Shown in pieces: positions 12,431-21,538 of a stretch of 32,977 bases of DNA. The stretch is taken from assembly GCA_017938725.1 (NCBI GenBank), contig JAGBAW010000007.1:1-32977 (forward strand), given 5' to 3'. The translations under genes and the position numbers were made by a program. Every line of letters starts with the position of its first letter. Position 1 is the stretch's first letter. The stretch is from Bacilli bacterium (GTDB taxonomy: Bacteria; Bacillota_I; Bacilli_A; RF39; UBA660). A model generated the notes under the pieces. That model did no database searches. It had not been told where the DNA came from and worked only from the letters and a program-made list of their open reading frames with translations.

Positions 12431-14191
12431 ATGTTTAAATTGTTAAAAAGTTTTACAAAAAAAGAATGGATATATATGATAATTAGTTTTGCACTAATTA
12501 TTTCGCAGGTATGGCTTGAACTTAGAATGCCAGATTATATGTCTGAAATAACAAAATTAGTTCAAACAAAAGGTGCATTAATGAGTGATATTTTAACTCA
12601 AGGTGGATATATGCTTTTATGTGCATTAGGTAGTTTAGTGTCCGCTATTTTAGTTGGGTATTTAGTTTCTAATGTAGCTGCATCTTTTTCAATGAAAACT
12701 AGAAAAGTATTATTTGATAAAGTTGAAAACCTATCTATGCAAGAAGTTAAGGATTTTTCAACAAGTAGTTTAATAACTAGAACTACAAATGATATCACAC
12801 AAATACAGATGTTTATTGCGATGGGACTTCAAATGCTTATTAAATCTCCTATAACCGCTGTATGGGCAGTAAATAAAATATTAAATAAAAATTTTAACTG
12901 GAGTATGATAACTGCAGCCGGTGTTGTAATATTACTTTTAACAGTATTTATTCTTATGATAATTGTTATGCCAAGATTTAAAATAGTTCAAAAGTTAATA
13001 GATAAATTAAATGGTGTTACAAGAGAAAACTTAAATGGTATAAGGGTAGTAAGAGCATTTAATGCAGAAGAATATCAAGAAAATAAATTTGAAGAAGTTA
13101 ATAACAAACTAACTAAGACACAACTATTTAATCAAAAAGCATTTGCAGTATTATCTCCTATAATGTATTTAGTTATGTACTTTTTAACACTTGCTATATA
13201 CTTTGTTGGTTCAGGACTAATAGATGAAGCCTTAATGGCAGATAAGATACCATTATTTGGCGATATGGTTGTATTTAGTAGTTATGCAATGCAAGTTATA
13301 GCATCATTTCTAATGCTTGCAATGATATTTATGATGCTTCCTAGAGCAAATGTATCAGCAAAACGTGTTAATGAAGTTTTAGATAAACAGATAAGTATCA
13401 AAGAGGGAAAAAATGATGGTAGTAAAGTAAAAGAAAAAGGAACTATAGTATTTAAAAATGTATCATTTAAATATCCAGATGCAGAAGAATGCATACTTGA
13501 GAATATTTCTTTTGAAGTAAAACAAGGAGAAACAGTAGCATTTATAGGTTCAACTGGAAGTGGTAAATCAACTCTTATAAATTTAATACCAAGATTTTAT
13601 GATGTGACAGAAGGTGAAATATTAATAGATGGGATTAATGTTAAAGATTATAAACTAGAATCTTTATATAATAAGCTAGGATATGTTTCTCAAAAAGCAA
13701 TTTTATTTGATGGAACAGTTAAATCAAATGTTATGTATGGAGATAATGGTAAGAAAAAAAGTGATTTAGACATTAAAGAAGCCATTAAAGTAGCACAAGC
13801 AGAGGAATTTGTACTTAAAATGGATGATAAATATGATTCACATATTGCACAAGGTGGAACCAATGTTTCTGGTGGACAAAAGCAAAGATTATCTATTGCA
13901 AGAGCAATTGCAAGAGACCCTGAAATATATATATTTGATGATTCATTTAGTGCACTTGATTATAAAACAGATTCTATATTAAGGAAAGAATTAAAGAAAT
14001 ATACAAAAGATTCAACTATATTAATAGTAGCTCAAAGAATAGGTACTATTATGAATGCAGATAAAATAATTGTTTTAAATGAAGGAAAATGTGTAGGAAT
14101 AGGTACACATAAAGAATTATTAAAAAATTGTGATGTATATAAAGAAATAGCTTTATCACAACTTGCAAAGGAGGAATTAGAAAATGAGTAA
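12431..14191 (+). CDS. Heterodimeric ABC exporter, subunit with degenerate ATP site
   Basis: A half-transporter: six membrane helices (about 1-310) and a nucleotide-binding domain, 586 residues. Walker A is GSTGSGKST (about 373-381), the signature VSGGQKQ (about 480) and the Walker B FDDSFSALD (about 501-509). The catalytic Glu after Walker B is Asp, and the switch His is Gln (VAQRIGT, about 534). This is the pattern of the degenerate partner in heterodimers such as TM287/288, LmrCD or BmrCD, so it should pair with the next gene product, which has the full set. Such pumps export drugs or lipids. It overlaps the partner gene by eight bases. A broken marR precedes it, so expression may be unrepressed. 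Confidence 0.9.
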   Translation: MFKLLKSFTKKEWIYMIISFALIISQVWLELRMPDYMSEITKLVQTKGALMSDILTQGGYMLLCALGSLVSAILVGYLVSNVAASFSMKTRKVLFDKVENLSMQEVKDFSTSSLITRTTNDITQIQMFIAMGLQMLIKSPITAVWAVNKILNKNFNWSMITAAGVVILLLTVFILMIIVMPRFKIVQKLIDKLNGVTRENLNGIRVVRAFNAEEYQENKFEEVNNKLTKTQLFNQKAFAVLSPIMYLVMYFLTLAIYFVGSGLIDEALMADKIPLFGDMVVFSSYAMQVIASFLMLAMIFMMLPRANVSAKRVNEVLDKQISIKEGKNDGSKVKEKGTIVFKNVSFKYPDAEECILENISFEVKQGETVAFIGSTGSGKSTLINLIPRFYDVTEGEILIDGINVKDYKLESLYNKLGYVSQKAILFDGTVKSNVMYGDNGKKKSDLDIKEAIKVAQAEEFVLKMDDKYDSHIAQGGTNVSGGQKQRLSIARAIARDPEIYIFDDSFSALDYKTDSILRKELKKYTKDSTILIVAQRIGTIMNADKIIVLNEGKCVGIGTHKELLKNCDVYKEIALSQLAKEELENE

Positions 14192-16202
14192 TGAAAATAA
14201 GTCTAATACTCCAAGAAGAAGACCTGGACATGGACCTAATTTTGAAAAACCCAAAAATTTTAAAGTAGCAATATCTAAATTATTATTTAATTTAAAAACA
14301 TTTAAAATTTTTATATTTATATCTTTATTACTAGCAATGATAAGTGCAATTTTGTCATTAGTGGCACCAAATAAACTTGCAGATTTAACAGATGAAATTC
14401 AAAAAGGTATTGTACTTAATACTAAGAATTTACAATTGATAATAAATGATACAAAAGAAAATTTAATGGGTACTACATCTATTGATGGTACTAAAATAAA
14501 TTATCAAGATAAAATGAAATTTTTAAACATAATATCTTCAATGAATGAAAATGATGATATAAATGAAATATATAGTAAAGTTGATGAAATGCCAAAATCA
14601 ATACAAAGTGTATTAAAACCAAAAATGGATATGAATGCAATAAAAAGTATATCTAAGATATTAGTTATAATATATTTATGTAGTGCACTATTTTCATTTA
14701 TCCAATCATTATTAATGACTGATGTATCAAATAAATTTGCAAAAAAATTAAGAAGTAGTATTTCAGTAAAGATTAATAAATTACCACTTAAATATTTTGA
14801 TAACAATTTATCAGGAGATATTCTTTCTAGAGTTACAAATGATATTGATACAATTGCTCAATCAATGAATCAATCTTTAGCTAATTTAGTTAGTTCAGTA
14901 ACACTATTTTTAGGGTCAATAATAATGATGTTTTATACAAATTGGATTATGGCTTTAACAGCAATCGCATCTAGTTTATTTGGATTTATATTTATGAGTA
15001 AAATATTAAGTAAATCCCAAAAATATTTTATAGCAAGACAAACTGAATTAGGTAAATTAAATGGGCATATAGAAGAAATTTATTCTGCTTTAAATGTAGT
15101 TAAAGTATATAATGGTAAAGGAAAGTCAGATCAAAAATTTGATGAATTAAATAAAAGTGTATATGAATGTAATAGGAAAAGTCAGTTTATATCAGGTTTA
15201 ATGCAGCCAATGATGGGATTTATTGGTAACTTTGGTTATGTAGCAGTATGTATAGTAGGAGCACTTCTTGTATCTAAAGATATAATTACATTTGGTGTAA
15301 TAGTAGCCTTTATTACTTATGTAAGATTATTTACCCAACCATTATCACAAATCGCACAATCTATGACATCTTTACAATCAACAGCGGCAGCATCAGAAAG
15401 AGTATTTGAATTTTTAGATGAAAAACAGATGAGTGATGAGAAAAATATAACTAAACTATTAAATAGAGAAGAAGTAAAAGGTAATATAGAATTTTCACAT
15501 GTTAAGTTTGGTTATAATGATGAAGAAATCATAATAAAAGATTTTAATGCAAATATAAAAGCAGGATCTAAAATAGCAATTGTAGGCCCAACAGGGGCAG
15601 GTAAAACTACAATGGTAAATTTACTTATGAAGTTTTATGAAATAAATGATGGAGATATAAAAATAGATGGTATTTCAATAAAAGATTTATCAAGAAAAAA
15701 CATACATGATTTATTTACTATGGTACTTCAAGATACATGGGTATTTGAGGGAACTGTAAGAGAAAATATTGTATATAACAAAGAAAATGTAAGTGATGAA
15801 GAAGTAAAAAAAGTATGTAAGGAAGTAGGAATACATCATTTTATAAAGACATTACCTAATGGTTATGATTCCATTTTATCTGATAGTGATAGTATATCTT
15901 CAGGGCAAAGACAACTTTTAACAATAGCAAGAGGTATGATAGATAATGCACCACTTTTAATATTAGATGAAGCAACAAGTAATGTAGATACAAGAACAGA
16001 AGAATTAGTACAAAAAGCAATGGATAAACTTTCAGAAGGTAAAACATCATTTATAATAGCTCATAGATTATCCACAATAAAAAATGCAGATCTAATACTT
16101 GTAATGAAAGATGGAAATATAATTGAGCAAGGTACTCATAATGAATTAATAAATAAAAAAGGTTTTTATGCAGACTTATATAATTCACAGTTTGAACTAT
16201 AA
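14184..16202 (+). CDS. Heterodimeric ABC exporter, catalytically complete subunit
   Basis: Partner of the preceding half-transporter, 672 residues. The start MSNENKSNTPRRRPGHGP is a basic, Pro-rich tail typical of this subunit. Residues about 60-150, between helices 1 and 2, form a long, probably extracellular insert. The ATPase domain has Walker A GPTGAGKTT (about 468-476), signature SSGQRQLLTIARG (about 571), Walker B ILDEATSNVD with the catalytic Glu (about 592-601), and the switch His in IAHRLSTI (about 626). The signature has Ser for the first Gly (SSGQ), common in this subunit class. A terminator directly follows. The exported substrate cannot be read from the sequence. Confidence 0.92.
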   Translation: MSNENKSNTPRRRPGHGPNFEKPKNFKVAISKLLFNLKTFKIFIFISLLLAMISAILSLVAPNKLADLTDEIQKGIVLNTKNLQLIINDTKENLMGTTSIDGTKINYQDKMKFLNIISSMNENDDINEIYSKVDEMPKSIQSVLKPKMDMNAIKSISKILVIIYLCSALFSFIQSLLMTDVSNKFAKKLRSSISVKINKLPLKYFDNNLSGDILSRVTNDIDTIAQSMNQSLANLVSSVTLFLGSIIMMFYTNWIMALTAIASSLFGFIFMSKILSKSQKYFIARQTELGKLNGHIEEIYSALNVVKVYNGKGKSDQKFDELNKSVYECNRKSQFISGLMQPMMGFIGNFGYVAVCIVGALLVSKDIITFGVIVAFITYVRLFTQPLSQIAQSMTSLQSTAAASERVFEFLDEKQMSDEKNITKLLNREEVKGNIEFSHVKFGYNDEEIIIKDFNANIKAGSKIAIVGPTGAGKTTMVNLLMKFYEINDGDIKIDGISIKDLSRKNIHDLFTMVLQDTWVFEGTVRENIVYNKENVSDEEVKKVCKEVGIHHFIKTLPNGYDSILSDSDSISSGQRQLLTIARGMIDNAPLLILDEATSNVDTRTEELVQKAMDKLSEGKTSFIIAHRLSTIKNADLILVMKDGNIIEQGTHNELINKKGFYADLYNSQFEL

Positions 16203-16205
16203 AAG

Positions 16206-16229
16206 CAATCAATCTATTGATTGTTTTTT
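16206..16229 (+). terminator. Terminator of the ABC exporter operon
   Basis: CAATCAAT (16206-16213) and ATTGATTG (16216-16223) with a T run at 16224-16229, starting four bases after the stop codon. Confidence 0.85.
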
Positions 16230-16288
16230 AATGTTTAAAGGGGAATTTGAATTTATAAAGGATAATAATTATTTATGAGGTGTTATGT

Positions 16289-16886
16289 ATGCAAGATAAT
16301 TATTATAACGAAATAAAAAATGAACTAATAAATAATGAAGTATATAAAAAAGTAAAAGATTATAGTAAAAATAGAAAAGACTTAGAAACATATTATAATG
16401 TTGGTAAATTACTATATGATGCAGGTAAACATTATGGGGAAGGAATAATAAAAGAATATTCTAAAAAACTAGCAAGTGAGTTTGGCAAAAGATATAGTGT
16501 AAGAGTATTATATAAAATGATTAAGTATTATGAATTTATATCAAGTAATAAAGTGCCGACAGTGTCGGCACAATTAACGTGGAGTCATTATGATGAATTA
16601 TTAAAATTTAATGATATAAATAAAATTAATTATTATATAACTAGTTCCCATGAACAAAATCTATCAGTAAGAGAACTTAGAAGTAAAATTAAAAATAACA
16701 GAATTAAAAAAAGAATATATAGGACAAATAGAAACTTATATGAATTATATAGATAAAAATATAAAAACAATTAATCAAGATAAAACAATAGGAATAATAA
16801 TAGTAAAAAAAGAAAATAAATTCATAATGGAATATTGTTCAGATAAAAGAATATTTGAGGTACAATATGAACTAGTGAAAAACTGA
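16289..16886 (+). pseudogene. YhcG/DUF1016-type nuclease gene with central deletion
   Basis: The ATG at 16289 follows GAGGTG; an in-frame GTG at 16280 overlaps that site and is less likely. About 150 residues match the DUF1016 N-terminal domain: YYNVGKLLYDAGKHYGEGIIKEYSKKLASEFG, cited here in two parts (YYNVGKLLYDAGKHYGEG and the following helix), LYKMIKYYEFI and QLTWSHYDELL. The frame ends at 16756. The +1 frame then gives GQIETYMNYIDKN, KTIGIIIVKKENKFIMEY and a TGA at 16884-16886, which matches the end of such proteins. About 100 or more residues between, containing the PD-(D/E)xK catalytic core, are missing, so the product should lack nuclease activity. A CCGACAGTGTCGG palindrome lies at about 16557-16569. 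Confidence 0.8.
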
Positions 16887-16890
16887 TTAT

Positions 16891-17193
16891 TTATTCAACC
16901 TTAGATAGTTCGATAATTAAGTCAAAGTTATCATCATTTGCCATTATATTCTTATGTAGCCCATTACATTTATCACATTTATATATAATTTTATAAGTAT
17001 CCTTAAATTTTTCTATACCAATAGGTCTTAAAATACCTTTGCAATCATTTAATCTATCACCTGGATTAATATCAACATGTTTTGAACATAAACAGTAATT
17101 GCAATGGTCTCTTGCAGTATAACCTAAAATATTTACTTTCTTGCCGCAATTTTCACATATAAATGCTTCATCAATCATATTAAATCTTTTCAT
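16891..17193 (-). CDS. RNHCP-domain zinc-ribbon-like protein
   Basis: A 100-residue cytoplasmic protein of the RNHCP family, whose function is not known. It has two CxxC pairs that probably bind zinc (ICENCGK and YKCDKCNG) and the central signature RDHCNYCLCSKHVDINPGDR, where the family name-giving RNHCP is RDHCN here. C-terminal ANDDN is also conserved. I start it at the ATG three codons inside the longest frame because AAAGGTG lies at the right distance; the upstream GTG is part of that site. It is convergent with the deleted DUF1016 gene and divergent from the next gene. Confidence 0.82.
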   Translation of the reverse strand: MKRFNMIDEAFICENCGKKVNILGYTARDHCNYCLCSKHVDINPGDRLNDCKGILRPIGIEKFKDTYKIIYKCDKCNGLHKNIMANDDNFDLIIELSKVE

Positions 17194-17235
17194 AAATTTC
17201 ACCTTTAAATAATAATACCATATTTTTATAATTAA

Positions 17236-17244
17236 TGTTATAAT
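17236..17244 (+). promoter_or_regulatory. Extended -10 promoter
   Basis: TGTTATAAT fits TGnTATAAT, 20 bases before the ATG of the tail-anchored protein gene. No -35 is clear. Confidence 0.55.
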
Positions 17245-17264
17245 TAAAATAAGAGAGGTAAATT

Positions 17265-18407
17265 ATGATAGAAGAAAAGTTAAAAGAATATGTTAGCGCG
17301 CTAGACAATACTGAATCCAAACGGTTTCTTAATCTGAAGAGAGAATTATTAAGCTTAAGTTTAAATGATAAGGAACTTGCAGCCTTACTTACATCTATTG
17401 AAGGACAAAGTAAGGAAATGAGTCAAAATATGATAAATAAATATTTAAGTAGTAAAGAGTTGGAAAAAGCTAAAGGCGATAAAGAAACTATTAGTAAAGT
17501 ATTTGGCGTAGATGTAAGTGAAGTGGAACATAGAAAGTTAAACAGTGGTAGGGATGTATTTGCTTTTTATGATTCTAATTATTCAAGAAAAAGAGTTTTA
17601 GAAAATCCAATAGAGGGAGAATCATTAATAGAGCAACTTAAAAGGATACAAAATGAAAATAAAGAATTTCAAGGCGCTAATGATTATAAATCAAATACTA
17701 ACGATATAATGAGGGATCAAGCAAATAAATTAGATTATGAATTACAGATGATTTATATAGATGATATTTATAATTATCAAATGATAATTGATGGTTTGAA
17801 TGAAGAAGAGAGAGTAGCTTTTGATTATTTATTAAAACAAAAAGATACTAAAAATATAAAATATATTAATATAGAAAATTGTTTTGCTTTAGATAGGGAA
17901 GGTAATATGATAGAGAGTTTTATTGATAAAGATACAAATAAGCCAAGAATAGAAAATCCTAGGAAATATAAATACCAGTTTAGTGAAATTGATAATGAAG
18001 AAGAGGTATATGATAATGATAAGACTAATACATATAATGAAAAAACTGAAACTATTGAAATAAGTTATGATGATTTAGAGGATATACCAGATTTAATAGA
18101 AGCGGAGTTACTTGATGTTTATGGTGCAAGTGTTAGCAAAGAACAAATTAAAGAGATTAGTAATAGTGTTATTAATTATTACAAGAATCCAGATCAAATG
18201 ATTTCTTTAAAAGAAAATCAAAGAGCATTTTATGAAAAATTTGTTAATATGCTTTCAGAAAAAATTGGACTAAAAAGAAGTCAAAATAAATCTAATCAAC
18301 AAGTTTTAAGAAATGATTTAAATACCAATGGTTTTAGCAGTACTATATTATTATCTATAGTTATAATAATAGTTTGTATAGTAATAGTAGCTTTAATGAT
18401 AAAATAA
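17265..18407 (+). CDS. Tail-anchored protein of unknown function
   Basis: Not recognised. The 380 residues are acidic and mostly helical, with no signal peptide and a single membrane segment at the very end (about 357-379, SSTILLSIVIIIVCIVIVALM), followed by a lone Lys. The bulk should therefore lie in the cytoplasm, held to the membrane by its tail, an uncommon topology in bacteria. A Glu/Asp-rich stretch (about 245-280, with DDLEDIPDLIEAELLDVYG) precedes a helical region before the anchor. GAGAGG precedes the ATG. The next gene begins 13 bases after its stop with its own ribosome site, so the two are one transcription unit and may work together. Confidence 0.6.
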   Translation: MIEEKLKEYVSALDNTESKRFLNLKRELLSLSLNDKELAALLTSIEGQSKEMSQNMINKYLSSKELEKAKGDKETISKVFGVDVSEVEHRKLNSGRDVFAFYDSNYSRKRVLENPIEGESLIEQLKRIQNENKEFQGANDYKSNTNDIMRDQANKLDYELQMIYIDDIYNYQMIIDGLNEEERVAFDYLLKQKDTKNIKYINIENCFALDREGNMIESFIDKDTNKPRIENPRKYKYQFSEIDNEEEVYDNDKTNTYNEKTETIEISYDDLEDIPDLIEAELLDVYGASVSKEQIKEISNSVINYYKNPDQMISLKENQRAFYEKFVNMLSEKIGLKRSQNKSNQQVLRNDLNTNGFSSTILLSIVIIIVCIVIVALMIK

Positions 18408-18420
18408 GGGAGAGATGAAA

Positions 18421-20034
18421 ATGATAAAAGAACATTCAAAAATTTTTAGTATTATTTTTACAATATTATTTGGAGGCATACTTTATTATCTTATGCTTCC
18501 ACCATTTAATATACATAGTTATTTATTTTGGGTATTTATATGTATATTAATTATAGTATTTTTTGTAATTTATTCATTATTAACAATACCCGCAAATATT
18601 ATTTATACAATAAAAGGTAAAAAGAAAAATAACAATTTAAAGAGTTATAAATTACTATTTGTTATTCCTATTATAATAGTAAGTATATTACTTGTTAATA
18701 TTATATTATCACCAGTATTTAATTCAAAATCATATTACAAGAGAATAGAAGTAAAAGATGATGCAAAGTTTACTGATGATGTTAAAGAGGTTGATTTTAA
18801 TAAAATTCCTCTATTAGATAAAGATTCTTCTGAAAAACTAGGGGATAGAACGATGGGCCAAATGAGTGAACTTGTTTCACAATTTGATGTATCAAATATG
18901 TATACTCAAATAAATTATAATGATAAGATTATTAGAGTAACGCCACTTGAATATAATGGAGTAATAAAATATTTTACTAATAGAAAAAATGGTGTAAAAG
19001 GTTATATCACAGTAGATTCAACAAATGGAGAGTCTAAACTAACTAAACTAGGTACAGGCATGAAATATATGCCATCTGCATTATTTAATGAAAATTTGTA
19101 TAGAAAACTTAGATTTTCTTATCCAACAGCTATATTTGAAGATATGGCATTTGAAATAGATAACGAAGGCAATCCTTATTTTGTCGCACCTATAATAAAA
19201 TATTCAGGAGTAGGACTTAAAAAAGATGTAGAAGCAGTTGTAATATTAGATCCTATTACTGGTAATTCTAAAAAATATGATGTTAAAGATGTACCAACAT
19301 GGGTAGATCATGTTTATCCTGCAAATTTAATAATCGAACAGGTTGATGATTGGGGACAATATAAAAATGGATTCTTTAATACAATATTTGGTCAAAAGGG
19401 TGTAGTACAAACTACAACTGGTTATAATTATGTTGTTATGAATGATGATGTATATTTATATACAGGTATTACATCTGTAATAAGTGATGAATCTAATATT
19501 GGATTTATACTTACTAATTTAAGAACAAAAGAAACTAAATTCTATAATGTCCCAGGAGCAGAGGAATATTCTGCAATGGATTCTGCAAAAGGACAAGTAC
19601 AACAAATGAATTATTCATCAACATTTCCTCTTCTTGTAAATCTAAATAATAAACCTACTTATTTAATATCTCTTAAAGATAATGCAGGACTTGTAAAAAT
19701 GTATGCATTTGTAGATGTTGAGGACTATCAAAAAGTAGTGGTAACAGATTCATCAAAAGGAATACAAAAAGCAGCTGAGAATTATTTGAATGATGTAGTA
19801 GATGATGAAAATATACATGAACTTAAAACAAAAGAAATAACTATTAAGACAATAAAAGAAGTAATAATTGACGGAAATACTTATTATTATATTACTGATA
19901 ATGATAATCAAAGATATAAGGTATCTATTAAAACTAATAAAAATTTATTACCATTTATAAATAATAATGATAAAGTAAGAATAGAATACGCAAAAGAAAG
20001 TGAAGTAATAACAATAAATGGCATAGAAAATTAG
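18421..20034 (+). CDS. Conserved multi-pass membrane protein with large outer domain
   Basis: About 537 residues. Three hydrophobic segments lie near the N-terminus (about 7-27, 34-57, 78-98), and then about 430 residues form a beta-rich soluble domain. Stretches such as GQMSELVSQFDVSNMYTQI, PLEYNGVIKYFTNRKNG and WVDHVYPANLIIEQ resemble a membrane protein family widespread in Firmicutes that carries no assigned function and is often misnamed. The final 60 residues look like a small beta-barrel (TIKTIKEVIIDGNTYYYIT). I chose the ATG at 18421, seven bases after GGGAGAG; the ATG at 18415 lies too close to it. It probably acts in the envelope. Confidence 0.65.
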   Translation: MIKEHSKIFSIIFTILFGGILYYLMLPPFNIHSYLFWVFICILIIVFFVIYSLLTIPANIIYTIKGKKKNNNLKSYKLLFVIPIIIVSILLVNIILSPVFNSKSYYKRIEVKDDAKFTDDVKEVDFNKIPLLDKDSSEKLGDRTMGQMSELVSQFDVSNMYTQINYNDKIIRVTPLEYNGVIKYFTNRKNGVKGYITVDSTNGESKLTKLGTGMKYMPSALFNENLYRKLRFSYPTAIFEDMAFEIDNEGNPYFVAPIIKYSGVGLKKDVEAVVILDPITGNSKKYDVKDVPTWVDHVYPANLIIEQVDDWGQYKNGFFNTIFGQKGVVQTTTGYNYVVMNDDVYLYTGITSVISDESNIGFILTNLRTKETKFYNVPGAEEYSAMDSAKGQVQQMNYSSTFPLLVNLNNKPTYLISLKDNAGLVKMYAFVDVEDYQKVVVTDSSKGIQKAAENYLNDVVDDENIHELKTKEITIKTIKEVIIDGNTYYYITDNDNQRYKVSIKTNKNLLPFINNNDKVRIEYAKESEVITINGIEN

Positions 20035-20079
20035 ATGGTATTTAAAAAATACTTAAAATTTTAACTATGGAGAGTAATG

Positions 20080-20730
20080 ATGAAACTAGAAGAATTAAAT
20101 AAAGAATATGATAAACTACAAAAAATATATGGTGATAATAACTTAGATTCTATATATAATGGAGGGTACTCAGATAATCCAGATATTGCATTTGTATTTA
20201 TGAATCCAACTGGAAGAAATATAGCCTCAAGTAAGACTTGGAAAGGTTTAAAATCTCCCTGGATTGGTACAAAAAATATATGGGATTTATTTAATGAGTT
20301 AGATTTGATAGATAAAACTATATATAATCAAATTAAATCTAAAAAAGGAAAAGAGTGGACAGAAGAATTTGCAGAAGATGTTTATAATTCTATAAAAGAA
20401 CATAAATATTTTATAACTAATCTTGCTAAATGTACTCAAGTAGATGCTAGGCCTTTACCTGATAGTGTATATAAAAAATACTTAAAATTATTTGAAAAAG
20501 AAATATCAATAGTAAATCCTAAAGTTATAATATTATTTGGTAATCAAGTAAGTTCTATAGTTCTTGATAAAAATATATCCGTTTCAAAATGCAGACGCAA
20601 GCGTTTTGAAAAAGAAATAAATGGAAATATATATAAATTTTATTCAGTATTTTATCCTGTAGGTAATGGAAGATTTAATATAGATAAATCTATTGAAGAT
20701 ATAAAATGGATTATTAATAATGAAATTTAG
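20080..20730 (+). CDS. Uracil-DNA glycosylase superfamily protein
   Basis: The superfamily removes damaged or uracil bases from DNA. The 216 residues have its layout: FVFMNPTGRNIAS (about 36-48), corresponding to the GEAPG-like loop; ITNLAKCTQVDARPLPDSVY (family stretch after the central helices); PKVIILFGNQVSS; and PVGNGRFN near the end, in the place of the HPS-like loop. The catalytic loop has Asn-Pro and no Asp, and no Cys cluster for an iron-sulfur centre is visible, so the exact activity is unsure. The ATG at 20080 is preferred over 20077 by spacing from GGAGAG. The TAG is part of a terminator stem. Confidence 0.72.
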   Translation: MKLEELNKEYDKLQKIYGDNNLDSIYNGGYSDNPDIAFVFMNPTGRNIASSKTWKGLKSPWIGTKNIWDLFNELDLIDKTIYNQIKSKKGKEWTEEFAEDVYNSIKEHKYFITNLAKCTQVDARPLPDSVYKKYLKLFEKEISIVNPKVIILFGNQVSSIVLDKNISVSKCRRKRFEKEINGNIYKFYSVFYPVGNGRFNIDKSIEDIKWIINNEI

Positions 20731-20747
20731 CATAGTCTAAATTTTTT
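20723..20747 (+). terminator. Terminator containing the glycosylase-like gene's stop codon
   Basis: AAATTTAG (20723-20730) pairs perfectly with CTAAATTT (20737-20744), then T. The 5' arm ends in the TAG stop. Confidence 0.8.
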
Positions 20748-20768
20748 CTTTATATAAATATTTAAATA

Positions 20769-20777
20769 TGTTATAAT
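20769..20777 (+). promoter_or_regulatory. Extended -10 promoter for scpA
   Basis: TGTTATAAT fits TGnTATAAT and lies 26 bases before the scpA ATG. No clear -35. Confidence 0.55.
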
Positions 20778-20803
20778 TAATTTAACATAAAGTAGGTGAA
20801 GTA

Positions 20804-21538
20804 ATGGAGTATAATTTTGTTATTAATGATTTTGAAGGCCCACTTGATTTACTTTTACATTTGATAAAAACGGATGAAGTTGATATATATGACATATCAA
20901 TAGAAAAAGTTACAGAGCAGTATTTATCTTTTATAAAGAGTATGGAAGAAATGAATCTTACAGTTGCATCTGAATATCTAGTAATGGCAGCGGAACTAAT
21001 TGAAATAAAATCTAGATTACTATTACCAAATAAGAAAGATTTAGATGAAGACGAATACGAGGAAGACCCAAGAGAAAATTTGATTAATAGACTCTTAGAG
21101 TATAAAAAATATAAAGATATGATAGATACATTTAAATCATTAGAGGAAGAAAGGAAAGATATATTTACTAAAGACCCTATTAATTTAAGTGAATATAGAG
21201 AAGTAAATGCTGAAAAAAATGGAGATATAACTCTTGAAGATTTAATAGAAGCACTAAAAAATTTTTTGAAAAGAAAAGAAGATGAAAAGCCTCTTCAAAC
21301 AAAGATAACAAAAAAAGAGTTATCAGTAACTGAAAGAACTAGTCAGATAAGAGACATATTAAAAAGAAAAAGAAGAATATCGTTTTTTGATTTATTTGAA
21401 GTTAAGACGAGAGAATATATAGTCGTTACATTCTTATCAATACTTGAAATGGCAAAATATGGGGAGATAAATATAGTTCAGGAGAGTAACTTTAATAATA
21501 TTATTATTAATTCAAAAGAAGGTGAAGTACATGAGTAG
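20804..21538 (+). CDS. scpA: Segregation and condensation protein A
   Basis: The kleisin subunit that links the SMC heads and, with ScpB, compacts and separates the chromosome. The 244 residues open with the family hallmark FEGPLDLLLHLIKTDEVDIYDI (here FEGPLDLLLHLI, then KTDEVDIYDI) and EYLVMAAELIEIKSRLLLP (about 60-78), the N-terminal part that contacts the SMC neck. An acidic linker DEDEYEEDPRE follows, then a C-terminal winged helix (about 180-230). It overlaps scpB by eight bases, matching the obligatory ScpA-ScpB stoichiometry. Confidence 0.96.
   Translation: MEYNFVINDFEGPLDLLLHLIKTDEVDIYDISIEKVTEQYLSFIKSMEEMNLTVASEYLVMAAELIEIKSRLLLPNKKDLDEDEYEEDPRENLINRLLEYKKYKDMIDTFKSLEEERKDIFTKDPINLSEYREVNAEKNGDITLEDLIEALKNFLKRKEDEKPLQTKITKKELSVTERTSQIRDILKRKRRISFFDLFEVKTREYIVVTFLSILEMAKYGEINIVQESNFNNIIINSKEGEVHE

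Noticed and set aside
14049-14231. Minus-strand frames inside the exporter and other long genes
   Set aside because: They lack ribosome sites and have protein composition typical of reverse-frame shadows of AT-rich genes.
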